DNA of 64,000 nucleotides from a virus (IMGVR_UViG_3300037294_000399:32308-96307); one strand, 5' to 3'. Positions 24,628-33,952 are shown, numbered from the stretch's first letter. A program made the numbers and translations. The notes: generated from the sequence alone by a model not told the origin.

Positions 24628-25413
24628 ATGGGTTGTATTATTGAAAATATATCAATAGAAAATAACTATAACGTTATTTATGGTTTGTTAGAACCAAACA
24701 CACATGAGATTAAATATATTGGTAAAACAATTAATTTAAAAGAAAGAGTTAGGAAACATTTACAACCGTCAAAATTGGTTAAAAAGAATTATAAAAACAA
24801 TTGGTTAAATAAATTAATTAAAAATAACGAGAGACCAATTGTTGTTGTTCTAGAAAATTGTTCAAGTGAAGAAAACTTAAATGATGCAGAGATTAAATGG
24901 ATTTCTCACTACTTGGATATAGGTTGTAGTTTAACAAATGCAACTATAGGTGGTGATGGTGGTAAAATGTTACCCGAATCGATTACCAAAATGAAGATGA
25001 CCAAAAAAGAAAACCCTCAAACACCGTACTGGTTAAATAAAGTTTTTAGTGAAACACATCGAAATAATATATCGTGTGGGAAAAAAGGTTATACACCAAC
25101 AATTGAAACTCGTAATAAATTGTCAGAATCACACAAGGGTTTAAATATTTGGAGTAAGGGTAAACAATTAAGTTTAGAAATTAAAGAAAAAATGAGTATG
25201 AGTAAGTCTGGTAAACCAAAAAATTTAACTCCAGTTTATCAATTATCATTAAATAACGAAATAATAAAGGAATGGGGTAACCCATACGAAGCCGAGCAAT
25301 TTCTATCAATAAGTCGAGGAAAAATAAATTCTGTTTGTAATGGAAAAAGAAAAACGACTGGTGGTTTTAAATGGGTTTATATCAAAGACTATAAGGATGG
25401 CGATGAAAATTAA
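24628..25413 (+). CDS. GIY-YIG homing endonuclease
   Basis: 261 residues. VIYGLLEPNTHEIKYIGKT carries the GLxx...YIGKT form, with Arg (KERVRKH) and Glu (DAEIKWISHY) of the active site; then GGDGG and NUMOD3-like motifs (ETHRNNISCGKKG, ETRNKLSESHKG) and a C-terminal NUMOD1-like helix-turn-helix (EAEQFLSISRGKINS). Preceded by its RHH gene; overlaps the orphan tail of the invaded gene. Confidence 0.9.
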   Translation: MGCIIENISIENNYNVIYGLLEPNTHEIKYIGKTINLKERVRKHLQPSKLVKKNYKNNWLNKLIKNNERPIVVVLENCSSEENLNDAEIKWISHYLDIGCSLTNATIGGDGGKMLPESITKMKMTKKENPQTPYWLNKVFSETHRNNISCGKKGYTPTIETRNKLSESHKGLNIWSKGKQLSLEIKEKMSMSKSGKPKNLTPVYQLSLNNEIIKEWGNPYEAEQFLSISRGKINSVCNGKRKTTGGFKWVYIKDYKDGDEN

Positions 25414-25594
25414 AATAAAAAAAATAATACCAATAACTTCAGTGTTGATTGGTTCAGCAACAAAAAGAATACATGGTGCTCTTTTAAGTAATGGTTCAAA
25501 ACATAATCACTATCTAAGGGTTCACAAAGCAACATTAATGCTAATAACAATGGTTTTAATAGTGGCAAGTGTATTTGTGGTATTAATAAAATAA
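25404..25594 (+). pseudogene. orphan tail of the gene at 24122
   Basis: From ATG 25404 the frame reads MKIKIKKIIPITSVLIGSATKRIHGALLSNG and ends with a hydrophobic helix (LMLITMVLIVASVFVVLIK). It repeats the LIGSATKRI.GAL segment of the upstream gene, so it is the displaced original 3' part. Could still be made as a small membrane peptide. Confidence 0.7.
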
Positions 25595-25607
25595 AGTTTT
25601 AAATTAA

Positions 25608-26450
25608 ATGACAAAATTAACAGCTATCTTTAAAGAAAATTGGGGTTCAATATTATTTTCATATTTCCTTTTTTCGATGCAATCCATTTTTATATTGATT
25701 TACCCAAAAGTTTTAGGTGAATCAATTGACCACTTGATAGCTAAAGATTATTCTTTTATGTTTTATCTGGTTTTAACTTTTTTTGGTATGATGATTTTTA
25801 ATTATTTTAGTAGAGTTTATGATACTATAGTTTTCTCTAGAATATATAGACGTTTTGCTTCTATTGAAACTAGTAAACAGTTTGATAATAATATTGAAAC
25901 AACTAAAATTAATGGTAGATTAACATTAATGTCTAGTATTGTTAACTTTTTTGAACGAGATATGGTTAGTATACTTAACGCTGCTTTTGGTCTAATTGGT
26001 TCAATTTATTTTATATCTTTAGTTGACGCAACATTAGTACCTTATTTAATTTTTAGTGGTGTATTAACGTTAATAATTAGTTATTATTTTTCACCAAAAA
26101 TAGCGTTAATAACTAAAGATTCGAATGATATATCTGAAGAACAAACTGACATCATCAACCAACGAAAAATATCATTAGTAAATAATTTGTTAAGAAGAAA
26201 ACAATCATTATCTGTTAAATTGTCTAATCTAGATGCTAAATTCTTTTTTCTTATTCAATTTATTGCTTATGGAACAGTGACAGCTCTATTAACATATTAT
26301 GTAGTATTCAATAATGTAAGTGTGGGTAGCGTATTCTCAACTTATAGGTATCTTTTTGACTTTGTGGTTTCTGTGTCGATACTACCACACATAATAATAT
26401 CATTTATTAACATTAAAGACGTAATTAAACGTTTAGAAACAGAAAATTAG
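25608..26450 (+). CDS. ABC exporter transmembrane domain without ATPase
   Basis: 280 residues with about six hydrophobic segments (for example ILFSYFLFSMQSIFILIYPKV, FMFYLVLTFFGMMIFNYF, LIGSIYFISLVDATLVPYLI, FLIQFIAYGTVTALLTYYVV) and a type I ABC exporter layout, ending where the nucleotide-binding domain would begin. No Walker motif follows. May combine with a host ATPase, block a host exporter, or have another membrane role. Confidence 0.65.
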   Translation: MTKLTAIFKENWGSILFSYFLFSMQSIFILIYPKVLGESIDHLIAKDYSFMFYLVLTFFGMMIFNYFSRVYDTIVFSRIYRRFASIETSKQFDNNIETTKINGRLTLMSSIVNFFERDMVSILNAAFGLIGSIYFISLVDATLVPYLIFSGVLTLIISYYFSPKIALITKDSNDISEEQTDIINQRKISLVNNLLRRKQSLSVKLSNLDAKFFFLIQFIAYGTVTALLTYYVVFNNVSVGSVFSTYRYLFDFVVSVSILPHIIISFINIKDVIKRLETEN

Positions 26451-26454
26451 AATT

Positions 26455-26514
26455 ATGGAAAATATAAATAAATTATCGGTATTTGATTTTGATGGAACGT
26501 TGGTTGTAAAATAA
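26455..26514 (+). pseudogene. orphan head of the HAD gene at 27252
   Basis: MENINKLSVFDFDGTLVVK then TAA. Aligns with MEKKITRLAVFDFDGTLLMT of the full gene and breaks right after HAD motif I. The GIY-YIG gene lies between head and full copy. Confidence 0.8.
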
Positions 26515-26536
26515 ATTTGATTTTGAGAAATATTGT

Positions 26537-26553
26537 GATATTTATTAATAAAA
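26537..26553 (+). promoter_or_regulatory. AT-rich upstream element (late-type candidate)
   Basis: GATATTTATTAATAAAA, 8 bp before the GIY-YIG ATG. Confidence 0.45.
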
Positions 26554-26560
26554 CAATATT

Positions 26561-27247
26561 ATGGAAAAAAAGATTTGTCAAATTTATAAAATAGTTTCGC
26601 CATCTGGTAGAATTTATATCGGTAAAACGAGTAATTTAAAATTAAGACTTGATTATTATAGACGTTTAAAATGTAAAAAACAACCATTAATATATTACTC
26701 ATTATTAAAATATGGTTTTAGCGGTCATAGTTTTGATGTTATATACGAAGGTGAACATTCGTTAAATGAAATAAATGAAATTGAAATCAATTATATAAAT
26801 GAATATAATTCTTTTCATGGTAATAATGAAAACGGAATGAATTTAACATTAGGTGGTGATGGTGGTTTTGGTGTTATTTATTCAGAGGAACGTAAACAAA
26901 AAATAAGAGAAGCAAATAAAAATAGAGTTTATAACCCACATTCAGAAGAAACAAAAAAATTAATTTCTGAAAATAGAAAAAAAACTGGTAAAACTTTAGC
27001 TCACCAGAAAGCTATTGATAACCTTAGAGGTAAAAAAATAATTAAATCTGAAGAATGGGTTAAAAATAATGCTGAAAGTATTAAAAAACCTATTTTACAA
27101 TACGATTTAAATAACAATTTTATTAAAGAATGGAAAAGTGCACAAGATGTTGAGAATGAACTTGGGTTGTCTAGAAAAAACATTAGTGCAAATTTAAGAA
27201 ATAAAACAAAACACGCTTATAAATACATTTGGAAATATAAAAACTAA
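26561..27247 (+). CDS. GIY-YIG homing endonuclease
   Basis: 228 residues. IYKIVSPSGRIYIGKTSNLKLR gives the IYK...IYIGKT signature; Glu in NEIEINYINEY; then GGDGGFG, NUMOD3-like motifs and a C-terminal helix-turn-helix (SAQDVENELGLSRKNISANL). No RHH partner here. Inserted at HAD motif I codons. Confidence 0.92.
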   Translation: MEKKICQIYKIVSPSGRIYIGKTSNLKLRLDYYRRLKCKKQPLIYYSLLKYGFSGHSFDVIYEGEHSLNEINEIEINYINEYNSFHGNNENGMNLTLGGDGGFGVIYSEERKQKIREANKNRVYNPHSEETKKLISENRKKTGKTLAHQKAIDNLRGKKIIKSEEWVKNNAESIKKPILQYDLNNNFIKEWKSAQDVENELGLSRKNISANLRNKTKHAYKYIWKYKN

Positions 27248-27251
27248 TATT

Positions 27252-27776
27252 ATGGAAAAAAAAATAACTAGACTAGCTGTTTTCGATTTTGACGGCACTT
27301 TATTAATGACACCTCTTCCAGAATTTGGTAAAAAAGAATACCAAGAAAAAACTGGAAAGGTTTGGCCTTTCCCTGGATGGTGGGGACAACCTTTGAGCTT
27401 AGATATGGATATCTTTGATATGCCAACGGTGCCAATGGTTACTTCAGCATATAAGAAAGAGAAAGTTAACGCAAACACATGTATGGTTATGTTGACTGGT
27501 CGAATAGTGAAGCTAGGTGACTTGGTAAAGAAAATCTTAGACGCAAAAGGGTTAATATTCGATGAGTACCATTTCAACAGAGGTGGTAGTACTGATGTTG
27601 CTAAAATAAAAACAATGGAATCATTGTTAGAAAAATATGCTAACGTAAATGAATTAGAAGCTTGGGATGACCGTAAGGAGCATATCCCAATATTTCAAGA
27701 ATTTGGTGATAAGTTGGTTAAAGCTGGTCGATTAACGAGTTTTAAAATTAATTTAGTTCCAGCACATAGACATTAA
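27252..27776 (+). CDS. HAD-family hydrolase (HAD_SAK-like)
   Basis: 174 residues. AVFDFDGTLLMTPLPEFGKK (motif I plus the FxTP element), VMLTGRIVKLGD (motif II) and EAWDDRKEHIPIF (motif III/IV) fit the HAD domain found in RNA-repair-type proteins, and PGWWGQPLSLDMDIFD is typical of that subfamily. Probable phosphatase, perhaps on RNA ends. Its original promoter was separated from it by the cassette. Confidence 0.8.
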   Translation: MEKKITRLAVFDFDGTLLMTPLPEFGKKEYQEKTGKVWPFPGWWGQPLSLDMDIFDMPTVPMVTSAYKKEKVNANTCMVMLTGRIVKLGDLVKKILDAKGLIFDEYHFNRGGSTDVAKIKTMESLLEKYANVNELEAWDDRKEHIPIFQEFGDKLVKAGRLTSFKINLVPAHRH

Positions 27777-27777
27777 T

Positions 27778-27805
27778 AAAAAGAGATTAATATTGGTCTC
27801 TTTTT
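27778..27805. terminator. bidirectional terminator between convergent genes
   Basis: AAAAAGAGA/TCTCTTTTT nine-bp stem, ten-base loop. Confidence 0.85.
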
Positions 27806-28431
27806 ATATTTCTATTAGTATAACTACAAAGTGGTTGTAGATTGGTGTAGTGATTAAGTTTAATAACGTCTTCTTCACACATTGCTGAACTAAGTGGTAG
27901 TATATGGTCAATATCCCAAGCAGTATTAATTTCTTTGGGTACCCCATTCCAATTACCACGATTTTTCCAATTCATCCATTGTTCAAACTTAGATTCGATA
28001 TGGGTTTTAAATTCTTCATAAGAACACCCAAGTATTTCATACGACCTAGATTTTCTATAAAAACCTTTTTTCTTTAAACTTTGATTTATTGATGCGGAAA
28101 CACATCTCTTTAGTTTATAAAGAATATCAGTACTCATCATTTTCTTTACATAACCATATTTAGCTTTTTTATGTTTTTCTGGGTTTTCTAACCCCCATAA
28201 TTTCTTTTTTAAATTTAATTTTTCTTTATTTTTAATAGCATATTCTTTATCTTTTTTTTTCTTTTTTTCTTTATCTAATTTTTCGTATTTATTTTTATTA
28301 ATGATTAAACGTTCTTCATCACTTAAAGCATTATATCTAGCTTTTTGTTGTTTTGATATTCTTAATTTATTTTTTTTACGATATTCCATATCGTAAAGTC
28401 TTTTAGCTTCTTTTTTTTCTTCTAGTGTCAT
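27787..28431 (-). CDS. HNH homing endonuclease
   Basis: 214 residues. A long Lys/Glu-rich N-terminal coil (about 1-95) leads to LGCSYEEFKTHIESKFEQWM and the HNH core NTAWDIDHILPLSSAMCEED...NLQPLCSYTNRNIK. Free-standing, convergent with the HAD gene. The fragments at 23281 and 43782 come from the same family. Confidence 0.88.
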   Translation of the reverse strand: MTLEEKKEAKRLYDMEYRKKNKLRISKQQKARYNALSDEERLIINKNKYEKLDKEKKKKKDKEYAIKNKEKLNLKKKLWGLENPEKHKKAKYGYVKKMMSTDILYKLKRCVSASINQSLKKKGFYRKSRSYEILGCSYEEFKTHIESKFEQWMNWKNRGNWNGVPKEINTAWDIDHILPLSSAMCEEDVIKLNHYTNLQPLCSYTNRNIKRDQY

Positions 28432-28440
28432 AATTTATAT

Positions 28441-28455
28441 TTATTATAAATATCC
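28441..28455 (-). promoter_or_regulatory. AT-rich upstream element (late-type candidate)
   Basis: On the minus strand GGATATTTATAATAA, about 10 bp before the HNH ATG. Confidence 0.4.
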
Positions 28456-28517
28456 ACATATTTTTAAAAAGACGATAGAATTGAACATTATTATTTGGAT
28501 ATATAAAAAATTAATAG

Positions 28518-28525
28518 TACCTTTG
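28518..28525 (+). promoter_or_regulatory. promoter -7 box TACCTTTG
   Basis: TAGTACCTTTGTAATATG with TTTGG near 28495; starts the 28530-32203 unit. Confidence 0.88.
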
Positions 28526-28529
28526 TAAT

Positions 28530-28838
28530 ATGAAAGAATATATTTTATGCGCAGCCAATCATTATGATGATGGTAAAGAGATGGTTCATGGACCAAAAAA
28601 CATTGAAAGTGGATTTGTAATTTGTGGTAGAAGACACCATAACTGTATTAGCATGTTTGCTGAAATGGTTGGGTTTCCATATGATGAAAACGCACATGCT
28701 TTGATGCGAACTGAAAGACAAGGGTTCTTAACCAATACTGATAGATTTGTTGAACGTGAAGAAGCGGCACAAATCGCTTTTGAGGCTGGGCAAATAACAC
28801 AACACAAAATAGTGTTGTTCTCTGAAGACTTATATTAA
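28530..28838 (+). CDS. hypothetical conserved-type phage protein
   Basis: 102 residues, MKEYILCAANHYDDGKEMVHG, with RHHNCISMF and QGFLTNTDRFVEREEAAQIA. Short 5' leader after the promoter. Looks like a common phage protein; function not known. Confidence 0.7.
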   Translation: MKEYILCAANHYDDGKEMVHGPKNIESGFVICGRRHHNCISMFAEMVGFPYDENAHALMRTERQGFLTNTDRFVEREEAAQIAFEAGQITQHKIVLFSEDLY

Positions 28839-29353
28839 TGATAGACAAAAAAATCATAGATAAACTAATTGAACGTGATGGAAAATACGATTTCATCAAA
28901 TTGGTTCAGTTTATGGTGGGTTCTGAATTTGTTTATAAAGATAGAAAACTTAGAGGACCTTTGGCCATTGCTACGCTTAATGGTGTATTGTTGGATATGT
29001 CGGTGATTAATAGATACCATGACAAGTTGGTTTACTTCATATTGCTTCACGAAACTGCACACATGAAACGTATTAGTAGAATGGGTAAAGACTTGATGTT
29101 AGCTAATTTATCAATAGAAGACTTTAATGAATTCACAGCACATATCTTTGAAGAAGAAATTTTTGCAGACAGATACGCATGTAGATTGTTCTACCACTTC
29201 AACAAGGAAATCTACCCATGGTATGAAACACAACAATTAAACCTAAAATATAAACAAGAACAGTATGGGCCAATGGCTAGAATGTATTACGGGAAAATAC
29301 AAAATAACGAAGAAAAGTACAATGAGATGATTAATGATTTCATTGTCGATTAA
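28838..29353 (+). CDS. zinc metalloprotease-like protein
   Basis: 171 residues. LLHETAHMKRI is an HExxH zinc-binding motif near residue 69, with a downstream acidic helix (FEEEIFADRYACRLFYHF) where the third ligand of zincins is expected. Could be a small peptidase acting on host proteins; not assigned to a family. Start overlaps the previous stop (TAATG). Confidence 0.6.
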   Translation: MIDKKIIDKLIERDGKYDFIKLVQFMVGSEFVYKDRKLRGPLAIATLNGVLLDMSVINRYHDKLVYFILLHETAHMKRISRMGKDLMLANLSIEDFNEFTAHIFEEEIFADRYACRLFYHFNKEIYPWYETQQLNLKYKQEQYGPMARMYYGKIQNNEEKYNEMINDFIVD

Positions 29354-29362
29354 TAAAAAAGA

Positions 29363-31345
29363 ATGATTAAAATAAACGATATATTAGAAGGAAGACTAAG
29401 CATGAACGCTAGTGGGTCCGCATATTTGGTGAGTGAGAATTTACCAAAAGACATTTATGTCCATAAAACCAACACTAACCATGCGTTGCATTTGGATAAG
29501 GTAAAGATTGAAGTAATGGCTGGTCAAGGTCGTACACTTGAGGGTAAAGTAATTGAGGTGGTTGAACGCTTTAGAACTGAGTTTGTTGGTGTAATCCAAA
29601 TAAACCCTAAATTTGCTTTCTTTGTTCCAGATAGCAACAAACTACCTATTGACTTTTTTATTCCATTAAACAAGACAATGGGTGCTACAGAAGGCCAAAA
29701 AGTAATTGCAAGTATAACTGAATGGAAAGAAGGTGCTAAAAACCCTAACGGTGAAGTTATAAGAATTATAGGTAATGCTGGTGAACACGAAACTGAGATA
29801 CATAGTATTTTAGAAGAATATGGTTTACCTTACGATTTTGAAACAGATGTAATCATGGAGGCCAATTTAATTTCCACAGAAATCACACAAGAAGAAATTG
29901 ATAAACGTAGAGATATGCGTGATATACTTACCTTCACAATTGACCCAGCTGACGCCAAAGACTTTGACGATGCGTTGAGTGTGGAATGGGTTGACGGTGA
30001 GTTGTATGTTGGTGTTCATATTGCCGATGTATCACATTACTTACGTCCAGATACCGAATTGGATAAAGAAGCTTTTGCCAGAGGTACAAGTGTTTACTTA
30101 GTTGATAGATGTGTCCCTATGCTTCCAGAGAACTTATCTAACGGTTTGTGTTCGTTAAGACCTAACGAAGATAAATTATGTTTTTCTGCTATTTTTAAGT
30201 TAGACCACAATGGTCATGTGTTAGAAGAATGGTTTGGTAGAACCGTAATTAATTCTGACCACAGATTTACCTACGAAGAAGCACAAGCTATCATTGAATT
30301 AGATAAGCTACCTAAAGACGATGTTGAGGGTAGAACCAAAATACTATTGGAAGACACTGGTTTAAGGTTATTAGGTTGGGACCCAGCTAGAAAACTAGCC
30401 GATGCTGTATTGGCGTTGAACAAGATAGCTAAAAAGATGCGTAAAGTTCGTTTGATAAAAGGTTCTTTATCATTTGATAAACAAGAGGTCAAATTCAAAT
30501 TGGATGAGAATAGTAAACCAACTGGGATTATATTCAAGGTTGCCAAAGACTCAAACAAACTTATTGAAGAATACATGTTGTTAGCGAATAAACACGTAGC
30601 TCAGTTCATCAACACGAAAGGTTTACCCAACGTGAATAGAGCACACGATAAACCTAACGAAGAAAAGTTAGCAGCGTTAAAAGACTTTATTGTTCAGTTT
30701 GGTTACGATATTAAAATCGATACACCAGAAGAAACTACAAAAACACTTAACAAATTGTTAACGGATGTGCGTGGTACTGCTGAAGAAGATATGGTTAATA
30801 ACTTAGTTGTTAGGACAATGCAAAAAGCAAACTATACGACAAAAAACATTGGTCACTATGGTTTAGGTTTTGCTAACTATTCACACTTTACTAGTCCAAT
30901 CAGACGTTACAGTGATATATTAGTTCATAGATTGTTAGCTTTGTATTTGGATGAGAACAAGAAAACAACACCTAAGTTAGAGAAGTTAGAAACTAGATGT
31001 ATTCATTTATCTGAAAGAGAAAAGAAAGCACAGAAAGCTGAACGTGACTCAATCAAATTCATGCAATGTATTTACATGAGTGAACACATAGGTAAAGTAT
31101 TTGAAGGTATCGTTACATCAGTTGCTGAGTATGGTGTTTTCGTTGAAATACTTGAGAACAAATGCGAAGGACTTATTAAGTTATCTGAAATTTCTGGTGA
31201 TACATATCAAGTTGATATGAGTAACTATTGTGTTAAAGGGTATAACACAGGTGATAAGATTCGTTTGGGTGATATGGTTCACGTTGTAGTTTCTAGTGTA
31301 GATATCGATAAAAAGAATATTAATTTAACAATGATTCGATTATAG
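29363..31345 (+). CDS. rnr: ribonuclease R (RNB family exoribonuclease)
   Basis: 660 residues. Cold-shock-like domains (about 1-130), RNB catalytic domain starting FTIDPADAKDFDDALSVEW (catalytic Asp cluster) and continuing with LSNGLCSLRPNEDKLCFS and HFTSPIRRYSDILVHR, then a C-terminal S1 domain (VFEGIVTSVAEYGVFVEI). Processive 3'-5' RNA decay through structure; in bacteria it partners SmpB-tmRNA to degrade non-stop mRNAs. With SmpB encoded 11 kb away, it suggests phage control of mRNA decay or ribosome rescue. Confidence 0.95.
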   Translation: MIKINDILEGRLSMNASGSAYLVSENLPKDIYVHKTNTNHALHLDKVKIEVMAGQGRTLEGKVIEVVERFRTEFVGVIQINPKFAFFVPDSNKLPIDFFIPLNKTMGATEGQKVIASITEWKEGAKNPNGEVIRIIGNAGEHETEIHSILEEYGLPYDFETDVIMEANLISTEITQEEIDKRRDMRDILTFTIDPADAKDFDDALSVEWVDGELYVGVHIADVSHYLRPDTELDKEAFARGTSVYLVDRCVPMLPENLSNGLCSLRPNEDKLCFSAIFKLDHNGHVLEEWFGRTVINSDHRFTYEEAQAIIELDKLPKDDVEGRTKILLEDTGLRLLGWDPARKLADAVLALNKIAKKMRKVRLIKGSLSFDKQEVKFKLDENSKPTGIIFKVAKDSNKLIEEYMLLANKHVAQFINTKGLPNVNRAHDKPNEEKLAALKDFIVQFGYDIKIDTPEETTKTLNKLLTDVRGTAEEDMVNNLVVRTMQKANYTTKNIGHYGLGFANYSHFTSPIRRYSDILVHRLLALYLDENKKTTPKLEKLETRCIHLSEREKKAQKAERDSIKFMQCIYMSEHIGKVFEGIVTSVAEYGVFVEILENKCEGLIKLSEISGDTYQVDMSNYCVKGYNTGDKIRLGDMVHVVVSSVDIDKKNINLTMIRL

Positions 31346-31393
31346 TATTGATTTACACCAAAAAAAAGATTACACTGGTAAAAAATTAATACC

Positions 31394-32203
31394 ATGACTG
31401 ACGAAAAATTAATTACAGATTTCCTAGAAAAAAACTACAGAGTAATTGCTAATGATACTTATTTTAAAGTAGCCGAGATAGATAGTTATAAACGTATAAC
31501 GCTGAGTGAATTTTTGGATACGTTTAAAACTATCTTTGGTGATTTTACAACACTTGATAATGAAACTAGTATTGAGCTATTTCAGAAATGGTTTAGCTTT
31601 CATAAGCGTATATTAACAAAAAAACTTACAGAGTATTTAGAGACATTAGATATGTCTGAGGGTAGTGTTAAACTACTTTTTAAAGCTGTTAATAGATTTA
31701 GTCATGGGAATGATAAAGATTTATATAATGGTGAGTTCATCGAGAACTATTTCAATGATTACTACAAAGAAACAGTGATTGACCCACAATTGAAAAAAAT
31801 ATTAAAAAGTTTTCATGTTGAAGCTGGTAGCCAAGCTTTAGTAGAAACAATCTCTGAGAAACTTACTTTTGAAACACCAAAAATTTATCAATATGCTTTG
31901 GACCATTTAAACGAGTGGTACGCCAATACTGTTATTGGTGATAAGATGAAAGACTTTTTAACTCAATTAGTTATCACTTTAGGTTCTAGAAATTGGGTAG
32001 TTACTTGGATTGGTCATGGACCTTTGAGTAGAGAAAAATTATTGAGTCAGTTCAAGAATGAGAACGAATATCACCATAAATTTATTGTTAAGATGTATGA
32101 CGAGTGGTATGAAACTGCTGTGATTGACGCATCTGAAAGAACACTAATGAGAAACAATTATGGGAACACTTTTCCGACTGTTAATATCCCATCAAATTTT
32201 TAA
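31394..32203 (+). CDS. hypothetical protein, paralogous to 41988
   Basis: 269 residues. The N-terminus (ITDFLEKNYRVIANDTYFKV, FKTIFGDFTT, FQKWFSFHKRILTKKL) resembles the small 41988 protein (MNYLDKNYRFSL..., SETIFGISKETFLPIWDKW), so they share a domain. Helical; ends VNIPSNF. Function unknown. Confidence 0.7.
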   Translation: MTDEKLITDFLEKNYRVIANDTYFKVAEIDSYKRITLSEFLDTFKTIFGDFTTLDNETSIELFQKWFSFHKRILTKKLTEYLETLDMSEGSVKLLFKAVNRFSHGNDKDLYNGEFIENYFNDYYKETVIDPQLKKILKSFHVEAGSQALVETISEKLTFETPKIYQYALDHLNEWYANTVIGDKMKDFLTQLVITLGSRNWVVTWIGHGPLSREKLLSQFKNENEYHHKFIVKMYDEWYETAVIDASERTLMRNNYGNTFPTVNIPSNF

Positions 32204-32240
32204 ATTTTCATAAAAGCTTGGTTTATTGAATTTTATTTCG

Positions 32241-32248
32241 TACCTTTG
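32241..32248 (+). promoter_or_regulatory. promoter -7 box TACCTTTG
   Basis: TTTCGTACCTTTGTATAAC before the RlpA-like gene. Confidence 0.85.
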
Positions 32249-32267
32249 TATAACAAATACGAAAAAT

Positions 32268-32786
32268 ATGAAAAATGTGAAAACAATTTTGATGTTAATA
32301 GTCCTAGGTTTTATCGTATTAACATCATTTACAAAAACTACAAAACATACTTTTGTCAAAGCGACATGGTATGACATGCATGGAAGAATAAGTGCTTCTG
32401 GTGTTAGTATGCACCGAGATTCAGCTACCTGTGCTTACAACTCTTTACCCTTGGGTACTAAATTATTAATAACCAACACTCAAAACAATAAACAAACCGT
32501 GTCGATTATTACTGATAGAATGGGTAATAAAAAACCAATGATAATTGATTTGAGTTACAAAGCTTTTGGTAATATTGCCAATCATAAGACAGGTGTTATA
32601 AATGCTAAAATTCAAATTATCTATATATTTATTAATGTGGATACAAAAATAAATAAAACAAACGAAATTCATTTAAGAATCACAGATTCTATTAAAACTG
32701 AATTGCAGCAATATTGTTTGGAAAACAATATTGGTATGTCTAAATTAATTACTAAACTGATTCTAAAAGAATTAGAAAATAAATAA
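32268..32786 (+). CDS. RlpA-like lipoprotein domain fused to a ribbon-helix-helix domain
   Basis: ATG 32268 opens MKNVKTILMLIVLGFIVLTS, a signal or anchor segment, then a double-psi beta-barrel of the RlpA type (KATWYDMHGRISASGVSMHR, CAYNSLPLGTKLLITN, SIITDRMGNKKPMIIDLS). RlpA proteins bind or cut denuded peptidoglycan. After INAKIQI the frame passes into an RHH protein (NEIHLRITDSIKTELQQ...MSKLITKLILKEL) that belongs to the following TnpB. An exported enzyme and a DNA-binding protein in one frame is explained by insertion, not by function. Confidence 0.75.
   Translation: MKNVKTILMLIVLGFIVLTSFTKTTKHTFVKATWYDMHGRISASGVSMHRDSATCAYNSLPLGTKLLITNTQNNKQTVSIITDRMGNKKPMIIDLSYKAFGNIANHKTGVINAKIQIIYIFINVDTKINKTNEIHLRITDSIKTELQQYCLENNIGMSKLITKLILKELENK
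32637..32786 (+). CDS. ribbon-helix-helix protein of the TnpB cassette
   Basis: Likely GTG start (VDTKINKTNEIHLRIT), 49 residues, in the RlpA frame. Strand EIHLRI and GMSKLITKLILKEL match the other cassette RHH proteins. An ATATATTTATTAATG element lies directly upstream. Ends in an ATG overlap with tnpB (AAATAATGA). Confidence 0.65.
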   Translation: MDTKINKTNEIHLRITDSIKTELQQYCLENNIGMSKLITKLILKELENK

Positions 32787-33952
32787 TGATTAGAACCTCT
32801 AAACATATTATCTCAAATGCTAATCAAGGGAAGCTTGCTTCCCTTGACCAAGTATTTATTGATTATAAACATGATTTAGAAATATATATTAATTATATCA
32901 TAGAAGGTATATTACCCCTTAAACCTAATTTATCTAGCAAATTACTCCCTACAGAAGTAATAAAACATAGTAGATATAAACAAATAATTTATAAACAAGC
33001 ATCAGAAATTATAAGAAGTCAATTAGATAAATCAAAGAAAAAAAGATATTCATCATATAAAAAAATATATACATATATGATGAAGAATCATCCTGATTCT
33101 TCATTCTGTAAAACTAAATTTTCTGACCTATCATTAAATAATATATTAAAAACTAAATATTTCACTAAACCTAATCTAAATAATGTTAGTATTAATTTAG
33201 ATGAAAGATTTTTTAACATACAAAATGGGAACCATTTTGATAAGTTTGTTAATCTTAAATTACCTTATTTTAATGAAAAGGGCGCTCGTGCCCTACAAAT
33301 AAATATTCCATTTAATTATCATAAACATTCGTTATCATTTAAACATAATACGTTTAAATTAAGAAATAATATACAAATTAAGAAGGTAAAAAATAATTAT
33401 TATATTGCGTTAATTTGGGAAAAAGAGATTGATATTAAAACCAATGGCAAAGCCATTGGAATTGATATGGGTTATAAAAAATTAATTGTTACATCTGATA
33501 ATCAGTTTATTAATGGTGATTTAAGTGATATATATTCTAAAATAAGCAGATGTAAACAAGGTAGTAATGGATTTAAACGAAGTTTAAATCATAGAGATAA
33601 TGAAATAAATAGGTTATGTAATTTAATTAACATCGAAGATGTTAATAATATAATCATAGAAGATTTAGTATCAGTTAAAACTGGTAAAAAATATTTTACA
33701 AATAAAATACAAAGATGGTCTTATGTCAAGACCATTGATAAAATAAATAGAATATGTGAGGATAACGGTATTATGCTGGTGAAGGTTTCACCAGCATATA
33801 CCTCACAAACATGTTCTAGTTGTGGTGTTGTAGATAAGAAGTCTCGCCAAGGCGAGAACTTCAAATGTACAAGTTGTGAATATGAAATAGATGCTGATTA
33901 TAATGCAAGTATTAATATTTATGATAGAGGGATTTATAGTTTCTCTAACTAA
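32786..33952 (+). mobile_element. tnpB: TnpB RNA-guided nuclease gene (no TnpA)
   Basis: 388 residues. RuvC-like residues: IGIDMGYKKLIV (first Asp), NNIIIEDLVSV (Glu) and CEYEIDADYNASINI (final Asp), with the zinc ribbon TCSSCGVVDKK...FKCTSCEYE between them. The N-terminus is divergent from IS605 TnpB. Coupled to an RHH gene and no transposase, so it behaves like a homing nuclease. Several coding GC-rich hairpins (for example near 33470 and 33845) punctuate it. The guide RNA would be expected across its 3' end, about 33900-34020. Confidence 0.85.

Noticed and set aside
24628-27247. Two GIY-YIG genes as a recent tandem duplication
   Set aside because: They differ widely outside the catalytic motifs and sit in different target genes; one has an RHH partner and the other does not.
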